A stretch of 64,000 bases of DNA from Actinomadura rubteroloni (GCF_002911665.1 NZ_MTBP01000001.1:434001-498000); one strand, 5' to 3'; shown: positions 1 to 10,267, counted from the stretch's first letter. Notes: generated from the letters alone by a model not told the origin. Translations and numbers: made by a program.

Positions 1-846
1 GTCGCGCGGCTGCTCGCCGAGGACAATCCGCGCTGGGACGACGAGCGCCTGTTCCAGACGGCCCGCAATATCGTCATCGCGATCGTGATCAAGCTCGTCC
101 TTGAGGAGTACATCAACCACATCACGCCGTACCACTTCCGGTTCGTCCTGGATCCGGCGCTCACCCGGCGGCTGTCGCGCGCGGTGTGGCACCGGCAGAA
201 CTGGGCGTCGGCGGAGTTCAACCTGGTGTACCGGTGGCACCAGCTCGTCCCGTCCGCGCTGGACGTCGGCGGGAAGGAGCTGCCGCTCGCCGCCACGCTG
301 TTCGGCAGCGCGCTGATCCCCCGTCCCGGCCTCGGCCGGCTGTTCGAGGAGGCGTCCGAGCAGCGGGCCGGACGCATCGGGCTGTTCAACACCGATCCGG
401 CGCTGCGCGAGGTGGACGTGGCGTCCATCGCCGGGTCCCGCGCGCTCGACCTCGCCCCCTACAACGCCTACCGCGAGCACTGCCGGTTCCCGCGCGCCCG
501 CCGGTTCGAGCACATCAGCACCGATCCGCGCGTGGGCGGCGCACTGCGCGACCTGTACGCGAGCGTGGACGACGTCGACCTCTACGTCGGCCTGTTCGCC
601 GAGGAGCCGGGGTCGCCGCGCGCCATCCTGCCGCCGCTGCTCACGAAGATCATCGCGATCGACGCGTTCTCGCAGGCGCTGACGAACCCGCTGCTGGCGC
701 CGCGCGTCGCCAACGCGCGCACGTTCTCCCCGCTCGGCATGAAGATCATCGGCAGCACGCGGACGCTCTCGGACGTCCTGCACCGCAACATCCCCGAGGA
801 CCCGAAGCCGAGGTTCGTCAGCATGACCTGGCGGGGCGCGCTGTGA
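1..846 (+). CDS. Cyclooxygenase-like heme peroxidase / fatty-acid dioxygenase (3' part)
   Basis: The frame is open from the first base, so the 5' end lies outside the window. About 281 codons are visible. The segment around codons 70-80 reads AEFNLVYRWHQLVP. This matches the helix of animal-type heme peroxidases and fungal linoleate dioxygenases that carries the catalytic Tyr radical (Tyr at visible codon 77) and the proximal heme His three residues later (codon 80). The preceding stretch (LFQTARNIVIAIVIKLVLEEYINH, shown here only as family context) and FRFVLDP also fit this family. Family knowledge: these enzymes oxygenate polyunsaturated fatty acids using a heme-driven tyrosyl radical. The stop overlaps the next start (GTGA at 843-846), so the two are translationally coupled. 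The next gene encodes a lipase-like protein that could supply the fatty acid. Substrate is not determinable from sequence. Confidence 0.8.
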   Translation, partial: VARLLAEDNPRWDDERLFQTARNIVIAIVIKLVLEEYINHITPYHFRFVLDPALTRRLSRAVWHRQNWASAEFNLVYRWHQLVPSALDVGGKELPLAATLFGSALIPRPGLGRLFEEASEQRAGRIGLFNTDPALREVDVASIAGSRALDLAPYNAYREHCRFPRARRFEHISTDPRVGGALRDLYASVDDVDLYVGLFAEEPGSPRAILPPLLTKIIAIDAFSQALTNPLLAPRVANARTFSPLGMKIIGSTRTLSDVLHRNIPEDPKPRFVSMTWRGAL

Positions 847-2819
847 GCGCCGACGCGCTCCGCGACGCCGCGCGCGAGCTGGCCGAGACGGCGGACGCGA
901 TCCGGACGGCGTCCGTCCACGCCACCGCCGCGCTCACCGGCACCGCCCCGATGGCCCGCCGGCGGCCCGGCCTGAAGGCGCAGCGGGCGCTGCTGCGCGC
1001 CGTGACGAACCCGCGCGGGCTCGGCGCGCCCGCCGGGGGCCCGCTCGGGACGCTCGGCGCCAAGCTCGGCGGCGCGCTCCGAGCCGAGAGCCTGGCCGTC
1101 CGGGTCCTGACGACGTCGCTACGCCTGCGTATCGCGGCGGTGACGCTCTCCCATCCCGAACTCGACGCCGATCCGCTGCTGCGGCGGCTGAACGACGCGG
1201 TCGACGCCGGACGGGAGATCGAGGCGGCGCGGGCGCTGGTCGCGCTCGTCCGGGACCGGGGCGCGGCACGCGCGCTGACCGCGCTCGCGCCCGTCTTCGG
1301 CGAGATCCTGGCGCTGCGCGCCCTGCGCGACCGCAGCCCGCTGAACGACCGCACGGCCTGGCTCATCGCGACCGGCACGGCGACCGCGACCGCCGACCCG
1401 CTGACCGGGCTGAGCAACCGGGCGGTCGCGGCGCTGGACGTCGGGACGGGCGCCGCGCGGCGGACCGTCCTCGCGCCGGACGAGCGCCTGGCGGCGGACG
1501 GCTCGCTGCTCGGCTTCCTCGGCAACATCGGCGTCCTCGGCCCCACCGGACGGGTCGCGATCCAGGCGGTGCGAGGCCCGGACGGCGTCGAACGCTACGT
1601 CGTCCAGGTCCCCGGGATGCGGCTCGGCCGTCCCGACGACGCCTCCCCCGCCGACCTGCTCGGCGCGTTCAGCGCGACCGTCCGCGCGAGCGGCCCGTAC
1701 AGCCGCGCGCTCGGCCGGGCCGTCGCCGACTGCGTCCCGGACGGCGCCGAGATCGCCGTCATCGGGCACAGCGCGGGCGGCGCGGCGGCGCTGAGCCTCG
1801 CGCAGGACGCCGCGTTCTGCGCCCGGTGGACTGTGACGCACCTCGTGGCGGTCGGTTCGCCGGTCGACTTCAAGCACCCGGCCGACCCCCGGACGTGGGT
1901 CGCGAGCATCACCAACCAGCACGACCTGATCCCGACGCTCGACGGCCAGGGCGCCGGGAACTGCTTCGACCTGCACCCGGACTGGTACGTCGTGGACTAC
2001 ACCGACCCGTCCCACGTCTTCCCCCAGTGCCACAGCATCGAGCACTACACGCGCGACCTCGCCGAGAATCTGCCCGCCGCGCGCGACGCCGTCGACGCGC
2101 GCCTGTCGCCGTTCCGGGGGCCGGTGACGCGCACGCACGTCTACCAGCTCTACGACAGCGACGGCGGCGTGACGCGGAGGGTCGCGACCGCGCACGGGCC
2201 GGTCGAACTGCCGGTCCGGTGCGACGACGGGTACGCGGTCACGGCGTACTTCGCCGTCGCCGCCGCCGGGCTGCCGGACGGGGCCGTGACCGTCGGCGGA
2301 CGGGCGGTCGTGGCCGTCCACGTCGCGGAGCACCGGCGCGGCACGCTCGGACGGTTCGGTGAGGCGAGCGTGGGCGTGGTCGTCCGCGCGCACGGGCTCG
2401 GGACGTGCGTGCTCGCGTCCGTGCAGTCCGCCGGGCTCGCGCACGCGGTCGCGACCGAGGTGTTCGGGCAGCCCGCGACGCCCGGGGACGTCCGCGCGGG
2501 CGGCGGCGCGCGGTGGACGCGGGCCGAGGTCGACGCCGACGGCCCGGTCCTGACGCTCGCGGGCGCGCTCGGGCCGGGCGTCCCGGTCGTGGGCCGCGCG
2601 CACACCGTCTGCGCGCTGAAAGACGGGACGGTCGTCCCGTCGTACGTGGAGGAACGCGGGCCGCGCCGCGCGCACCCCGCGCCGGGCCTGCGGCTGACCG
2701 TCGGGCCTTCCGACCACCGGCTGGCCCGCCACCTGCGCGAACTCGGCCTGGACGGCGCCCGCCCGGTGTTCTGCGTCGTCGCCCGCGCCCACCGGAGCCT
2801 GCGGAGCGTCCCCGGATGA
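843..2819 (+). CDS. Lipase-like alpha/beta hydrolase fused to acetoacetate-decarboxylase-like domain
   Basis: A 658-residue protein starting at a GTG that overlaps the upstream stop by 4 nt. The N-terminal 200 residues are mostly helical and unassigned. The middle carries the nucleophile elbow GHSAGG with Ser at residue 310, typical of class 3 lipase-like alpha/beta hydrolases. From about residue 430 the sequence changes character: short beta-rich stretches with VHVAEHRRGTLGRFGEASVG and a segment ASVQSAGLAHAVATEVFGQP resemble acetoacetate-decarboxylase-like (ADC) folds. I infer a fusion of acyl hydrolase and ADC-like module. Next to a cyclooxygenase-like dioxygenase, it may release a fatty acid and process the oxygenated product. 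The lipase assignment is firm; the ADC assignment is tentative. Confidence 0.7.
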   Translation: MSADALRDAARELAETADAIRTASVHATAALTGTAPMARRRPGLKAQRALLRAVTNPRGLGAPAGGPLGTLGAKLGGALRAESLAVRVLTTSLRLRIAAVTLSHPELDADPLLRRLNDAVDAGREIEAARALVALVRDRGAARALTALAPVFGEILALRALRDRSPLNDRTAWLIATGTATATADPLTGLSNRAVAALDVGTGAARRTVLAPDERLAADGSLLGFLGNIGVLGPTGRVAIQAVRGPDGVERYVVQVPGMRLGRPDDASPADLLGAFSATVRASGPYSRALGRAVADCVPDGAEIAVIGHSAGGAAALSLAQDAAFCARWTVTHLVAVGSPVDFKHPADPRTWVASITNQHDLIPTLDGQGAGNCFDLHPDWYVVDYTDPSHVFPQCHSIEHYTRDLAENLPAARDAVDARLSPFRGPVTRTHVYQLYDSDGGVTRRVATAHGPVELPVRCDDGYAVTAYFAVAAAGLPDGAVTVGGRAVVAVHVAEHRRGTLGRFGEASVGVVVRAHGLGTCVLASVQSAGLAHAVATEVFGQPATPGDVRAGGGARWTRAEVDADGPVLTLAGALGPGVPVVGRAHTVCALKDGTVVPSYVEERGPRRAHPAPGLRLTVGPSDHRLARHLRELGLDGARPVFCVVARAHRSLRSVPG

Positions 2820-3040
2820 ACGACGCCTTGATCGACCACGCCCGGACGCTGGACGCCGACGCCGCCGCGCTCGCCGACCGCGCCCGGAGGCTGCGGGCGC
2901 TCGCGGAGCGGCTCCGCGCGGAGGACGCGCCGTCCTGGGTCTTCGACGCGCTCCACGCGCACATCACCGCGTGCGTGATCGCGTCCAACGACCTCGCCGA
3001 GGCCGCCGCGCGCCTCTACTCCTGCGCCGTGTCGTCCTGA
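2816..3040 (+). CDS. Small hypothetical protein, third gene of dioxygenase operon
   Basis: A 74-residue acidic, Ala/Leu-rich, helical protein. The ATG overlaps the stop of the lipase-like gene (ATGA at 2816-2819), which makes it the third coupled gene of this operon. It has no signal peptide, membrane segment or recognised motif; the pattern LDADAAALADRARRLRALAERL suggests an amphipathic or coiled-coil helix. It may be a small partner subunit, but nothing in the sequence proves this. The stop codon lies inside the terminator hairpin shared with the convergent kinase gene. Confidence 0.6.
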   Translation: MNDALIDHARTLDADAAALADRARRLRALAERLRAEDAPSWVFDALHAHITACVIASNDLAEAAARLYSCAVSS

Positions 3041-3068
3041 CGTTTTCCACAGCCTGGGGAAAACGTCA
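3038..3068. terminator. Bidirectional terminator containing both stop codons
   Basis: TGACGTTTTCC (3038-3048) and GGAAAACGTCA (3058-3068) are a perfect 11-bp inverted repeat with a 9-nt loop. The left arm starts with the TGA of the small operon protein and the right arm ends with the TCA that is the stop of the opposite-strand kinase. Each arm carries a T-run, so it can serve both convergent transcripts. Confidence 0.75.
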
Positions 3069-4412
3069 CCGGACCGGGTCGAGCGGCAGCCGCAGGACGA
3101 ACCGCGCGCCGGTCGGCGCGTCCTCGATCGTCAGGTCGCCGCCGTGCGCGCGGGCGATCTCGCGGGCGATGGCGAGGCCGAGCCCGGCGCCGCCGGCGCC
3201 CCGGCTGCGCGCGGTGTCCAGCCGGGTGAAGCGCTCGAACACGCGCTCGCGGTCGGCCGGGTCGATGCCGGGGCCGAGGTCGGCGACGGTGAGCAGCGCC
3301 TCGGCGTCGGACCGGTCGACCCGCACCTCCGCCGGGCCGCCCGCGTACCGCTCGGCGTTGTCCAGCAGGTTGTTGAGCAGCCGGACGAGCTGCATCCGCA
3401 CCCCGCGCACCCGCACGCCGTCCGCCAGCACCGCGTCGACCGCCGCCCGCGACGCCAGCTCGGCGCGGGCGAGCGCGGCCAGGTCGATGGTCTCCTGCGC
3501 GGCCGTCCCGCCGGTGCCGATGCGGGCGAGCAGCAGCAGGTCGGTGATGATCGACTCCAGCCGGTCGGTGTCGCGCAGCGCCGTCCGCACGACCTCGACG
3601 AGGTCGGTGTCGTGCGGATGCATGGACGCGTCCTCCAGGTTGGCGCGCAGCCCGGTGATCGGCGTCCGCAGCTCGTGGGACGCGTCGGACGCGAACTGCC
3701 GCTGCCGCGCCACGGCCCGCTCCAGCCGGTCCAGCGTCTGGTTGGCGGTGCGGGCGAGCTGCGCGATCTCGTCCTGCCCGGCGGGCTGCGGGACGCGGCG
3801 GCTGAGGTCGCTGCCGCTGATCTCGGCGAGCTGGGCGCGGATCTGCCCGACGGGACGCAGCGTCCGGCCGACGACGCCCCAGGTGATGCCCGCCGCCAGC
3901 GCCGACAGGACCAGCGTCGCGAGGGCCAGCACCAGCTCCAGCACCGCGTTGGACAGGTAGTCCGGGACGGGCCGCGCCGCGTACACCACGACCGAATCCG
4001 GCGCGGTCGTCGCCCGGACGGCCTCGACGAGCGTGCACCGATCGCCCGGCCCCGCGCGCGGGACGCACTGCGTGTAGTTCTGGACGCGGCGGTCCGGCCG
4101 CGGCCACCGGCGGCTCAGCGGCGGACGGCCCCGCGAGGCGGCGGACGCGTCCACGACCCGTCCGCCGGGCGCGACGACCTGGAGCGCGATCCGGCCACCG
4201 GAGTCGTCGGGGATGGGGTGGCGGAGGGTACCGTCGCGGACGCTGCCGCTGACCCGGAACGCCGCCTGCTGCACCTGCGACAGCAGCGACGCCTGGACGC
4301 CCGCGCGGATCGAGAAGTCCGCCGCCGCCGCGATGGCGCCGAAGACGAGCACGGCGAGCACGGCGGAGACGAGCGTGTCGCGTGCCCGGATCGACCGGGG
4401 TCGCAGCCGCAT
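3066..4412 (-). CDS. Orphan two-component sensor histidine kinase
   Basis: A 448-residue membrane kinase. The start at 4412 is preceded by GGGAGG. There is one TM helix near residues 10-35, an extracytoplasmic sensor of about 130 residues, a second TM helix near 165-190, then a HAMP linker (LRPVGQIRAQLAEISG). The HisKA box ASDASHELRTPITGL has the phospho-accepting His at 246. The ATPase domain has the N box (NNLLDNAERYA) and G boxes (DLGPGID, GAGLGLAIA). Kinase function is clear. No response regulator is adjacent: the divergent neighbour is a ligase and the convergent neighbour is the dioxygenase operon, so the cognate regulator must be elsewhere or the gene is an orphan. The sensor contains two Cys (near VQNYTQCVP and GDRCTLVE) that could form a disulfide. 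Confidence 0.9.
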   Translation of the reverse strand: MRLRPRSIRARDTLVSAVLAVLVFGAIAAAADFSIRAGVQASLLSQVQQAAFRVSGSVRDGTLRHPIPDDSGGRIALQVVAPGGRVVDASAASRGRPPLSRRWPRPDRRVQNYTQCVPRAGPGDRCTLVEAVRATTAPDSVVVYAARPVPDYLSNAVLELVLALATLVLSALAAGITWGVVGRTLRPVGQIRAQLAEISGSDLSRRVPQPAGQDEIAQLARTANQTLDRLERAVARQRQFASDASHELRTPITGLRANLEDASMHPHDTDLVEVVRTALRDTDRLESIITDLLLLARIGTGGTAAQETIDLAALARAELASRAAVDAVLADGVRVRGVRMQLVRLLNNLLDNAERYAGGPAEVRVDRSDAEALLTVADLGPGIDPADRERVFERFTRLDTARSRGAGGAGLGLAIAREIARAHGGDLTIEDAPTGARFVLRLPLDPVR

Positions 4413-4522
4413 GGTCCTCCCGCCCGTGATGAGCCGCCGGGGTCGTGCTCTCACTGTGGGTCACAGCGGCGGGATCGTCCGCCGAATACCTCAAGGTACC
4501 CGGGGGTAACAAAACGGGCATC

Positions 4523-4544
4523 CGAAACCCAGGGCCGGGTTTCG
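4523..4544. promoter_or_regulatory. Inverted repeat upstream of ligase gene
   Basis: CGAAACCC (4523-4530), loop agggcc, GGGTTTCG (4537-4544): a perfect 8-bp inverted repeat about 60 nt upstream of the ligase ATG, in the region divergent from the histidine kinase. It could be an operator or a leader hairpin. Function is not established. Confidence 0.3.
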
Positions 4545-4602
4545 CCCTCCCCTACCGGGGACATCCGTTTTGTGACACTCATCCGGACGCAGGGACGGTC
4601 AC

Positions 4603-6099
<1,497 letters not shown>

Positions 6100-6167
6100 A
6101 ACGCCACAGCACCAGTAACACGTCCCACCTCGACACCAGGGCCCTCAACACCTGACGCAGGAGTCCC

Positions 6168-7130
6168 ATGCCCCCCGCCGCACTTCGCCGTGCCTGGTTG
6201 ACGGATTTGCCTGTGTTGATGGTCGCGGTCGTGTGGGGCTCCAGCTATCTGGCGGCCAAAGAGATCACCACCACGCGGACCGTTCTGGGGATTCTCGTGC
6301 TGCGGTTCGCCGTCGTGCTTCCCGTGCTGGCCATCGCCGGACGGCGGAAGCTGCGCGCGCTCGACGGCGTGCGGCTTCGCGGGGCCGCTCTCCTCGGGCT
6401 GATCCTCGCGGTGATCTTCCTTCTGGAGACCTACGGCGTCGTGCACACGTCGGCGACCAACGCCGGGCTCATCATCAGCCTCACCATGATCTTCACCCCG
6501 ATCGCCGAGAGCCGGCTGCGCCGGCGCAGGCTGCCCCGTGCGTTCCTCGCCGCGGCGGGGCTGTCGGTGCTCGGCGTGGTGCTGCTCACCCAGGGCGCGG
6601 GTTTCAGCAAGCCGTCGGCGGGCGACCTGCTGATGCTGGGCGCGGCCGTCGCCCGGACGGTGCACGTCCTCGCGATGTCGCGGATGAAGTCGGTGCAGGA
6701 CGGGGACGCGCTGTCCATGACGTCCGTCCAGCTCGGTGGCGCCGTCCTGGTCTTCCTTCTGCTGTCCGTCGTCACGCCGGGAGCCGGCGGCACCCCGTGG
6801 GACGCCGCCGGCTCGCTCGACCTCGGCGGTTGGACCGGGCTGCTGTACCTGTCGGTGTGCTGCACGCTGTTCGCGTTCTTCGTCCAGATGTGGGCCGTGC
6901 GGCGCACATCGCCGTCACGCGTGAGCCTCCTTCTGGGCACCGAACCGGTGTGGGCCGCCGTCGTCAGCATCGCGCTGGCGGGCGACCGGCCCGGTCTGCT
7001 CGGACTGGCCGGCGCGATCCTCGTTCTGCTGGGGACGGCCTGGGGGCGCAGGACGGCGGAGACCGCACCGATCGAGTCGTCCGTCATCGAGACGCCCATC
7101 GAGCCGGTGAGCCGCGCGCAGGCCACGTGA
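6168..7130 (+). CDS. EamA/DMT-family transporter
   Basis: A 320-residue membrane protein with about ten hydrophobic helices arranged as two EamA repeats. The first begins with VLMVAVVWGSSYLAAK, the signature start of drug/metabolite transporters; the second begins near residue 155 (GDLLMLGAAVARTVH). The late motif LLGTEPVWAAVVS is the usual penultimate-helix signature. RBS GGAG lies 7 nt before ATG. Likely exports or imports a small metabolite across the cytoplasmic membrane; substrate unknown. It lies 69 bp downstream of the ligase gene on the same strand and may be co-transcribed, possibly exporting that enzyme's product. Confidence 0.85.
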   Translation: MPPAALRRAWLTDLPVLMVAVVWGSSYLAAKEITTTRTVLGILVLRFAVVLPVLAIAGRRKLRALDGVRLRGAALLGLILAVIFLLETYGVVHTSATNAGLIISLTMIFTPIAESRLRRRRLPRAFLAAAGLSVLGVVLLTQGAGFSKPSAGDLLMLGAAVARTVHVLAMSRMKSVQDGDALSMTSVQLGGAVLVFLLLSVVTPGAGGTPWDAAGSLDLGGWTGLLYLSVCCTLFAFFVQMWAVRRTSPSRVSLLLGTEPVWAAVVSIALAGDRPGLLGLAGAILVLLGTAWGRRTAETAPIESSVIETPIEPVSRAQAT

Positions 7131-7169
7131 CCAAGGTTAGGCCCGCGAACGCGCGGGGGACGCTTCGCC

Positions 7170-7206
7170 GAACGTGGCGGCGCGCTTGTTCGTCGCCGCC
7201 GCGTTC
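7170..7206. terminator. Hairpin between convergent genes
   Basis: GAACGTGGCGGCG (7170-7182) can pair with CGCCGCCGCGTTC (7194-7206) with a single wobble or mismatch. It sits in the 90-bp gap between the convergent EamA and Nudix genes. There is no long T-run, so termination is inferred from position and stem strength. Confidence 0.5.
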
Positions 7207-7220
7207 GCCGTCCGGCCGAC

Positions 7221-7790
7221 CTACGAGTTCCCGCGCGTCGGCGGGGCGAACGTCTCGTCGGCGGTGAGCATGTAGAGGGCGTAGGCGGCGATGGACGAGT
7301 CGTCGGTGATGACGCCTTCGCGGATCATGCGGCGTACGTCCGTCTCGGCGAACCACTGCTGGCGCATGTCCTGTTCCTCCAGTTCGCGGGCGTGCTCGCC
7401 GGGTGTGAGGTCCGTCGCGACGAAGACGGCGTAGCGCTGGCCGCTCATGCCGTGGGCGGCGTCCAGGCGGCCGAGCCGCGTCAGCGTCGCGGCGCGCAGG
7501 CCCGTCTCCTCGGCCAGTTCGCGCCGAGCGAGTTCCTCGGGATCCCCGGCGCGGCGGCCGGGCAGCGATCCTTGCGGGAAGTTCCAGCTCCGGCGTTCGA
7601 CGGGATAGCGGTACTCCTCGACCAGGTGGAAGCCGCCGTTCTCGAACGGCAGGACGACCACGAAGTCCGGCTTGTCGACGACGCCGTAGATGCCGCGCGA
7701 CCCGTCCGGCCGCTCGATCTCGTCCTCCCGGACGGTCATCCACGCGTTCTCGTAGACGACCCGGCCGCCCAGCTTCCGCACGTCGCTCAT
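7221..7790 (-). CDS. Nudix hydrolase, ADP-ribose pyrophosphatase type
   Basis: A 189-residue protein with the Nudix box starting at GSLPGRRAGDPEELARRELAEETG: the glycine, the REL and the EE pair needed for metal binding are present. The upstream VVVLPFENGGFHLVEEYRYPVERRSWNFP is typical of ADP-ribose/nucleoside-diphosphate-sugar pyrophosphatases, where Arg-Tyr-Pro and Trp contact the nucleotide. Family function: cleaves ADP-ribose or related dinucleotides to AMP plus sugar phosphate. It is a single-gene unit, convergent with the transporter. Exact substrate is inferred. Confidence 0.85.
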   Translation of the reverse strand: MSDVRKLGGRVVYENAWMTVREDEIERPDGSRGIYGVVDKPDFVVVLPFENGGFHLVEEYRYPVERRSWNFPQGSLPGRRAGDPEELARRELAEETGLRAATLTRLGRLDAAHGMSGQRYAVFVATDLTPGEHARELEEQDMRQQWFAETDVRRMIREGVITDDSSIAAYALYMLTADETFAPPTRGNS

Positions 7791-7816
7791 CCGGGCAGTC
7801 TAAAAGCGCCGCCCGG

Positions 7817-8641
7817 TCAGGCGTCCATGCTCGCGGCCCGCGGGCGTGCGCATTCGGGGAACAGGCTCGCCAGCCGGGTGAGGGCGTGGGCGACGGCCGG
7901 GACGTTCAAAGGTTCCCGGGCGATGGTGATGATGGTGGTCCCGGCCACCCGGATGGCCTTGCGGTTGGTGACGTCGGTCAGCCAGTCGTAGCAGCGGCTG
8001 AGCACCGGGTCGTGCAGAGTGCGGAGCACGGTGATGATGGCCGGTTCGTTGCGCAGAAGCGCCCGGTACGCCTGGCTCGCCACGAAGATGGCGTTCTCGC
8101 TGCGGTCCGGATGGGCCGGATTGTTGGCCGGGTCGCGTCCCCAGTCGATGGCGGCCTGCTCCGCGGTCCCCCACTCGTTGTCGTGGACGGCCTTGCGCGC
8201 CAACCGTCCCGCCTTCAGATCGGTGAGGTAGCGGGCCCAGGGCCGGGCGCCGGGATCGCCGTAGTCGTCGTCGCTGACGCCCGCCGCGAGCGCGACGCCG
8301 CGCAGGATCGCCTCAATGTCCCCGGCGTTGGTGTAGGACGCCCACGTGCCGGGCGCGCCCATCTTCTCGTCCAGGAACACCTGGATGACTCCTTCGATGA
8401 CGTTCCAGCGCGCGAAGCCCTTCTCGAAGGACTGCGCGCGGCCCTCCTGGAGGGCGTGGACGAGCATCAGGCGGTCGGCCATCGGCATCCGCGCGATGTC
8501 GCCGATCCGGCAGGCCAGCGTCTCCGCGCAGGCGCGCGGCGACACCGTCGCGGCGGGGACGGCGCTCGCGGCCGACGCGGGCGCGACGAGCAGGACGGCG
8601 GCGAAGGCGGGGAGGAAGAGGAACCGTCGTGGCGGGAGCAC
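7817..8641 (-). CDS. Secreted hypothetical protein
   Basis: About 274 residues from a GTG at 8641. The N-terminus has two arginines followed by a hydrophobic stretch (FLFLPAFAAVLLVAPASA) and an Ala-X-Ala cleavage site, so it is a Sec-type secreted protein. The mature part is helical with two early Cys residues and further Cys near the C-terminus (SRCYDW, FPECARP). It contains no motif that I recognise. The region LHDPVLSRCYDWLTDV and repeated short helices could suit a repeat-type or all-helical fold. It is a single gene between a Nudix gene and a PucR regulator; function not assigned. A longer frame upstream reads through to 8737 but lacks a signal-like start. Confidence 0.6.
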   Translation of the reverse strand: MLPPRRFLFLPAFAAVLLVAPASAASAVPAATVSPRACAETLACRIGDIARMPMADRLMLVHALQEGRAQSFEKGFARWNVIEGVIQVFLDEKMGAPGTWASYTNAGDIEAILRGVALAAGVSDDDYGDPGARPWARYLTDLKAGRLARKAVHDNEWGTAEQAAIDWGRDPANNPAHPDRSENAIFVASQAYRALLRNEPAIITVLRTLHDPVLSRCYDWLTDVTNRKAIRVAGTTIITIAREPLNVPAVAHALTRLASLFPECARPRAASMDA

Positions 8642-8768
8642 GCTCCCGTTGTAACGCCTGAGGCGTGCGCGGCGCGTCCCGAGTGAGGGTTCTCTGAGCT
8701 TTTCCGGAGCCAGTCCTCGCCTGCGGGTAAGCCCCACCGGCTCACCCGCGCGGAGACGGGCGGAAAAA

Positions 8769-10043
8769 TCAGCGGCGGAACGTCACCACTTCGCCGGACT
8801 CGCCGGCCGCCGCCTTGCCCGCGGCCGGGACGATGTGCTCGCCGGGGCCCTCGGCCAGCAGTTCGCGGGCGCGCAGGACGATCTCCAGGTCGAACCGCAG
8901 GTCCGGGTCCATGAGCTGGTCGCCGAAGAGTTCTTCGAGCTGGCGCAGGCGGTACCGGACGGTCTGCGGGTGGACGTGCAGCCGCATCGCGACCTCGTTG
9001 GCGTTGCGGCCCGACTGGAGCCAGGCGAGCAGCGTCTCGGCCAGCCGGTCCTGCTGGCTCGGGCGCAGGTGGGCGAGCGGCGCCAGCCGGATCCCGGCCA
9101 GGCCGTTGATCAGGTCCTCGTCCTGGAAGAGGATCAGCGTGGACATGTGCTCGACGCTGCGGATCACGCCCGCGTTCTTCGGCGCCTCGATGACGCCGCG
9201 CTCGACCAGCCCGAGCGTCCGGCGCGCCCAGGCGATGGAGCGGTGGGCCTCGGCGAGGGGGACGGTCGGGCCGACGACCGCGAGCATCCCGCCGAGCGCA
9301 CGGTCCACCAGCCGCGCGCGGCCCGGCCCGTCGGGGTCGGGGAAGATCAGCGCGGGGTTGCGGCGGCTCAGGTCGACCAGGATGTCCTGCGGGAACGCGG
9401 GCGGACGGCCGTCGGAGTGGCGGCGGGCCAGCGCGACGGCCGCGACCGTCCGGGGCACCGGCCAGCGCGCGGCGGCGGCGAGGTCGGCGATGGCCTCGCC
9501 GGTGGCGGGCGGGTCGGCGAGCAGCAGGTCCAGGAGGCGCTTGCGGCGGCGCTGCATCTCGCCCGCGACGGCGGCCTGCGCCTGCGCGTAGCCCTCGGCG
9601 GCGGCGACGGCCAGCTCGTCCTGGAACATCATGATCGCCTCGCCGACCGCGCCGAGCGTGCGGGGCTCGACGCCGAGGTTGACGGCCCCGGCGGTGATCC
9701 GCCGCCAGGCGATCATGGCGCCGACGCGCATCGCGGTCTGCATCGCGTCCAGGCTGCGGCCCTCGCCGGCCTCGCCCCGGCCGATCGCGCGGAAGAAGTC
9801 GGTGACCGACGACGGCTCGCTGTCGGGTTCGGCCACGCGGTCCACGAAGTACTGGAGGACGCGCTCGACGGCCATCCGCAGGATCCCCGAGTACGGGCCC
9901 TCGCCCTGCCGGTCGTACTCGCGCACCCGGGCCTGGATCTCCTGGATCATGTCGTCCGCCACCTCGTCCAGGTGGGGCCGCATGTGCTCGGCGAGGTCCC
10001 GGGGCAGTTCGGCCCAGGGACGTCGGTCCGCGTCCTCCGCCAC
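8769..10043 (-). CDS. PucR-family transcriptional regulator
   Basis: A 424-residue regulator. I chose the GTG at 10043 because GGGAGG lies 4 nt upstream; an in-frame TTG at 10124 would add 27 residues. The C-terminal 80 residues hold the PucR-type HTH (LAWLQSGRNANEVAMRLHVHPQTVRYRLRQLEELFG), a FIS-like helix pair that binds DNA. The N-terminal part (ELPRDLAEHMRPHLDEVADDMIQEIQ) is a helical sensor domain common in actinobacterial lipid-locus regulators, and the middle is GGDEF-like without catalytic residues. It lies beside the carboxylase/reductase-PKS operon on the same strand, separated by a strong terminator, and is a good candidate for its regulator. Confidence 0.85.
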   Translation of the reverse strand: MAEDADRRPWAELPRDLAEHMRPHLDEVADDMIQEIQARVREYDRQGEGPYSGILRMAVERVLQYFVDRVAEPDSEPSSVTDFFRAIGRGEAGEGRSLDAMQTAMRVGAMIAWRRITAGAVNLGVEPRTLGAVGEAIMMFQDELAVAAAEGYAQAQAAVAGEMQRRRKRLLDLLLADPPATGEAIADLAAAARWPVPRTVAAVALARRHSDGRPPAFPQDILVDLSRRNPALIFPDPDGPGRARLVDRALGGMLAVVGPTVPLAEAHRSIAWARRTLGLVERGVIEAPKNAGVIRSVEHMSTLILFQDEDLINGLAGIRLAPLAHLRPSQQDRLAETLLAWLQSGRNANEVAMRLHVHPQTVRYRLRQLEELFGDQLMDPDLRFDLEIVLRARELLAEGPGEHIVPAAGKAAAGESGEVVTFRR

Positions 10044-10215
10044 GTGTCCTCCCGGCTGGTCGCCCGCGCCCGCTGAACCCGACACGAGATCTGATAACTG
10101 GCCAATGTGGCTGATGTGGTCCAAGCATGACTCTTCGCCCGGATGCGAGCAAAGTGTAGGACGAGCTTTCTTGCGCTCCCGCCTTCCCCGAACGGCGGGA
10201 GGTAAAAGTTCGGGC

Positions 10216-10259
10216 TAAAAACAGACGTCCCGGAACCGCCGCAGCGGTCCCGGGACGTC
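10216..10259 (-). terminator. Rho-independent terminator of PKS-CCR operon
   Basis: GACGTCCCGGGACCGC and GCGGTTCCGGGACGTC (minus-strand reading) form a 16-bp stem with one mismatch and a 4-nt loop, followed by TGTTTTTA. It lies directly after the carboxylase/reductase stop at 10268 and before the PucR gene, so it ends the PKS-CCR transcript. Confidence 0.85.
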
Positions 10260-10267
10260 CGCGCAGG

